A stretch of DNA of 64,000 nt from Bradyrhizobium aeschynomenes (GTDB lineage: Bacteria; Pseudomonadota; Alphaproteobacteria; Rhizobiales; Xanthobacteraceae): positions 620,001 to 684,000 of the forward strand of contig NZ_JABFDM010000003.1 in the NCBI RefSeq assembly GCF_013178945.1, read 5' to 3'. The notes under the pieces are model-generated. The model was given only the letters and a program-made list of their open reading frames with translations. It was not told the DNA's origin and did not search any database. The position numbers were made by a program, and so were the translations under genes. Shown here one piece after another: positions 61,404 through 64,000 of this stretch (its first letter is position 1; every line of letters starts with the position of its first letter).

Positions 61404-62045
61404 CAACTACGAAACTCCTTCCCGGCGCGTCGACGGTTTGCAGCTGCGGGGAGGGGGAGCCACGACCGCGACGCGCGGCGTATCGCCGCGGGTCATCTGC
61501 TAGTCATCTCTGCTGATCGTTGAAGCGCCCGCATGAGGGCCGTTCGGGAATGGAGCGGCCGGGCAATTGCGCCGGACCGTAGTCTTCCGGCCCGCCAGTG
61601 CGGCAGTTCGCGTGAATTCCTTTAACTGACGCATTGATATCAGCTGCGGCAACTGGCCGAGCTGAAATGCATGTGCACGACGATCACCTTACTGCCGCGC
61701 GCGGGATCAACCTTGAAGCGACGCCCACAGGACCACCGGCGATCGCCGTGGCTCGTGTGCGTTGCTGTCGCCCAGCCCGGCGAAGCGGGCCGAGCAGCCT
61801 TTCAAGTAGATAAGAAGGCTTCGCACTCGCATGGATGCGGCAAGCGCCGGTCGCGAACAGCTCCAGGTAGAGGCGCCGTAATATTACGGCTCTCATATTT
61901 AACTCTCCAACAATCGAGTTCCACGCAATTTGACCGAGTTACGGCGAGCAATGCGGCCCCGTCGGTCGGGTGAATCCAAATCAGGTGTTGCCAGCGGCGT
62001 ATCGGCGCCGCGGCCGGAGTTCGGCGGACCACGGATGCTTCAAAA
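61404..62045. other. Intergenic region, no supported gene
   Basis: 642 bases between the sugar transporter and the chemotaxis genes. A hairpin CGCGGCG-TAT-CGCCGCG at 61474-61490 could end the gguB transcript. The rest is less GC-rich toward 61870-61960 and should hold the che promoter. A 100-codon frame at 61671 has no family signal or ribosome site. Confidence 0.5.
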
Positions 62046-62369
62046 ATGACGGACACGATCCCGACGACAGAGCCTGACGACGCCGGCGACATGCAGCGGG
62101 CGCCCCATGCGCTTCCTCAGATGCTGGATCTGACGCAGGCGGCGCAGCTGCGTGAGGAGATGATCCGGATCGCAGCCGACAGCAGCATCGTGCTCGATGC
62201 CAGTGGGGTCGAACGGATGTCGACGCCCTGTGCTCAGATTCTGCTTGCCGCTGCCCGCAGCGCGCAGGCTGCCAACAAGCCCTTCAGGATCACGCAGGCC
62301 TCCGAACTGTTCAGGACGGCGATCACCGACCTCGGACTTCGGTACGAACTCGATAAGTGGATGGAGTGA
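62046..62369 (+). CDS. cheS: STAS-domain chemotaxis protein, CheS-like
   Basis: A 107-residue STAS (anti-sigma-antagonist-like) protein. The fold is visible from LDLTQAAQLREEMIRIAADSSIVLDASGVERMSTPCAQILLAAAR through FRITQASELFRTAITDLGL. In Sinorhizobium meliloti the same position, directly before cheY1 and cheA, is held by CheS, which binds CheA and speeds loss of phosphate from CheY1 (established). The start and the one-base spacing to cheY fit that operon. The sequence alone shows only the STAS domain, so the CheS role rests on synteny. Confidence 0.8.
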   Translation: MTDTIPTTEPDDAGDMQRAPHALPQMLDLTQAAQLREEMIRIAADSSIVLDASGVERMSTPCAQILLAAARSAQAANKPFRITQASELFRTAITDLGLRYELDKWME

Positions 62370-62370
62370 C

Positions 62371-62736
62371 ATGACCAAGCGAATTCTCGCAGTCGACGAC
62401 TCGAAGACCATGCGCGACATGGTGTCCTTCACGTTGAAGAAGGCCGGCTTCGACGTTGCAGAGGCCGAGGATGGCAAGGCCGCGCTGAACGTGCTGACCG
62501 GCGGCAAGTTCGATCTGATCATCACCGATCTGAACATGCCGAATATGGATGGCATTTCGCTGATCAAGAACGTCCGGGCCGGCAGTCAGCACCGCGCGGT
62601 GCCGATCCTGATCCTGACGACCGAGAGCGATGGCGCCAAGAAGGCCGACGGCAAGGCGGCTGGTGCAACCGGATGGCTGGTCAAGCCATTCAATCCCGAG
62701 CAGCTGATCGCGACGGTCAACCGCGTATGCCCGTAA
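62371..62736 (+). CDS. cheY: Chemotaxis response regulator CheY
   Basis: A single receiver domain, 121 aa. Phosphoacceptor Asp53 (LIITDLNMP), acidic pair Asp9-Asp10, switch Thr in LILTTES and Lys in WLVKPFNPEQL are all present. It has no output domain. Lying between a CheS-like gene and cheA, it corresponds to the rhizobial CheY1 phosphate-sink type rather than necessarily the motor-binding CheY. Its last 10 bases overlap cheA. Confidence 0.94.
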   Translation: MTKRILAVDDSKTMRDMVSFTLKKAGFDVAEAEDGKAALNVLTGGKFDLIITDLNMPNMDGISLIKNVRAGSQHRAVPILILTTESDGAKKADGKAAGATGWLVKPFNPEQLIATVNRVCP

Positions 62737-64000
62737 GCTCCGAGCAGGAATCCTATCCGGTCGCGCAGTTCCGCAAGACCTATTTCGAGGAATGTGCGGA
62801 GCTGCTGGACGCCCTGCAGTCCAACCTGGAGCTGTTGTCTTCCGGGCAGGAGGACGACGAGACGCTGCATGCGATCTTCCGATCCGTGCACTCCATCAAG
62901 GGCGGAGCGGGGGCCTTCGGCTGCACCGATCTGGTGGCCTTCTCTCACACCTTCGAGAGTCTGCTGGACGCCTTGCGCGACCACAAGATCGCCGCGAGCC
63001 AGGAGATCAAGCAGCTTCTGCTGCGCGCCAGCGACGCGCTTGCGGACATCGTCAACGCAGCGCGGCTCGAGCACCAGCTGCCGCCCAATTTTGCCGCCGA
63101 TACCAGCGCCGCGATGCTGGATGCGCTGCAAGGCGCCGGGCAGGCGTTCGAGGTGCCGGCTGGCTCTGCCGCGGTGGAGACGAAGTCGCTCAGCGAGCAG
63201 AGATATCGCATCAGGTTTCGGCCGCACACGGAGATGCTGAAGAAGGCGAATGAGCCGCTGCTGCTGATCCGGCAGCTGCGCAAGCTCGGCGTGCTCAGCA
63301 CCGAGGTGGACAGCTCCAGCCTGCCGGCGCTCGCCGCGCTGGATCCCGAGGCGGCCTACCTCAATTGGACATTCACCTTGGACACGGCGGTGCCGCGCGG
63401 GGCCGTCCAGGACGTGTTCGAGTTCGTCGAGGACGATTGCGATCTCGACATCGAGCTGGTCGAGGTGGCCGCCGGTCCGGTGGAGGCGGCTCCCAGTGAT
63501 GCCGGCGGCGCAGTCGCGACGGCCGTCGCCGCGGTCAGCGTCGCACAATCCATTCGCGTCGACGTCGACAAGGTGGACCGGCTGGTCAATCTGGTCGGCG
63601 AGCTGGTGATCAGCCAGGCGATGCTGACCGAGCAGGGTCTGTCGTTACCGGCCGACAAATATCCGCAGCTCATTCAGGGCATCGAGGCGCTGGCCCAGAG
63701 CGCCCGCGAGCTGCAGGAGAGCGTGATGGCGATCCGCGCCCAGCCGGTGAAATCGGTGTTTGCGCGGATGCCGCGGATCGTGCGCGAGCTTGCCGCCACC
63801 CTGGGCAAGGAGGTGCGCATCGTCACCTCCGGTGAGATGACCGAAATCGACAAGACCGTCATCGAGCAGCTTAACGATCCTCTGACGCACATGATCCGGA
63901 ACGCGCTGGACCACGGCATCGAGCCGCCGGCCGAACGAGCCGCTGCCGGCAAGCCGCGCCAGGGCACGATCCATCTCTCGGCCGCGCAGCGCAGCGGCCG
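62727..64000 (+). CDS. cheA: Chemotaxis histidine kinase CheA (partial)
   Basis: The first 424 residues of CheA; the gene runs off the right edge. The HPt domain has the phosphorylated His55 in RSVHSIKGGAGAFG. A P2-like segment follows (YRIRFRPHTEMLKKANEPLLLIRQL). The dimerisation domain begins near IRVDVDKVDRLVNLVGELVISQ, and the kinase N-box with Asn392 is in MIRNALDHGIEPP. The ATG at 62727 lies inside the end of cheY, so the two are coupled. The remaining ATPase and CheW-like domains lie outside the window. Confidence 0.95.
   Translation, partial: MPVSSEQESYPVAQFRKTYFEECAELLDALQSNLELLSSGQEDDETLHAIFRSVHSIKGGAGAFGCTDLVAFSHTFESLLDALRDHKIAASQEIKQLLLRASDALADIVNAARLEHQLPPNFAADTSAAMLDALQGAGQAFEVPAGSAAVETKSLSEQRYRIRFRPHTEMLKKANEPLLLIRQLRKLGVLSTEVDSSSLPALAALDPEAAYLNWTFTLDTAVPRGAVQDVFEFVEDDCDLDIELVEVAAGPVEAAPSDAGGAVATAVAAVSVAQSIRVDVDKVDRLVNLVGELVISQAMLTEQGLSLPADKYPQLIQGIEALAQSARELQESVMAIRAQPVKSVFARMPRIVRELAATLGKEVRIVTSGEMTEIDKTVIEQLNDPLTHMIRNALDHGIEPPAERAAAGKPRQGTIHLSAAQRSG

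Noticed and set aside
61671..61973. 100-codon frame before cheS
   Set aside because: Cys/Arg-rich composition, no ribosome site and no family; probably the che promoter region.
1..64000. CRISPR arrays, tRNA or rRNA genes, insertion sequences, prophage
   Set aside because: None seen: no regular spacer repeats, no cloverleaf-like intergenic sequence and no transposase or integrase translation.

Overview
The window is GC-rich, densely coded alphaproteobacterial chromosome, most likely Bradyrhizobium. The evidence is the gene content (a norEF/norCBQD cluster with FNR/NnrR-type boxes, ChvE-GguAB, a cheS-cheY-cheA locus, many ABC transporters), the translated families, and several dispersed palindromic repeats that I recall as typical of Bradyrhizobium. 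The genus is an inference. I saw no tRNA, rRNA, CRISPR array, transposase or phage gene.

Layout. (1) 1-2036, minus strand: molybdate transporter modABC (modC cut by the left edge), with a candidate Mo-box upstream. (2) 2298-5319, minus: an amidase carrying a histone-H1-like basic tail and an AbgB-like M20 amidohydrolase. (3) 5618-11955: nitric oxide reductase genes norEF and norCBQD, each unit preceded by a TTG-N8-CAA box, with three small unassigned genes beside them; then a DUF2267 gene and a small hypothetical gene. (4) 13032-20734: a LysR gene divergent from an operon for a carbamoylase-type nitrilase, a polar amino acid-type ABC transporter with two binding proteins, a NodB-fold hydrolase (possibly a cyclic imide hydrolase) and an SsnA/AtzB-type amidohydrolase. 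(5) 21698-26531: the uracil-catabolism set URC1-URC4-upp, divergent from a cytosine deaminase-like gene. (6) 26878-32129: a hydantoin set (D-carbamoylase, racemase, hydantoinase) followed by an epimerase and an SDR. (7) 32277-41952: a LysR regulator, a flavoprotein, a complete dipeptide-type ABC transporter and a glycolate/D-lactate-type FAD dehydrogenase. A 41-bp palindromic operator-like site occurs twice here, which suggests one regulon. (8) 42156-61403: sugar-acid and sugar catabolism: mannonate dehydratase, Zn dehydrogenase, KDG kinase and KDPG aldolase; then a YtfQRT-YjfF-type transporter, a FadR-type regulator, the non-phosphorylated L-arabinose pathway (dehydrogenase, lactonase, dehydratase, KDA dehydratase, mutarotase) and ChvE-GguAB. 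(9) 62046-64000: chemotaxis genes cheS, cheY and the first two thirds of cheA, cut by the right edge.

Taken together, the window looks like a scavenging region. Import systems sit next to the enzymes that open N-C-N ring or amide compounds (regions 2 and 4-6) and that oxidise plant-derived aldoses and uronates (region 8). Respiratory nitric oxide detoxification and chemotaxis lie on either side. No single unknown system stands out. The best leads are the paired LysR-type operators, the imide/ureide operon with the NodB-like hydrolase, the bacterial URC cluster, the small genes that may share a promoter box with norE, and the three-hairpin leader ahead of the sugar transporter.
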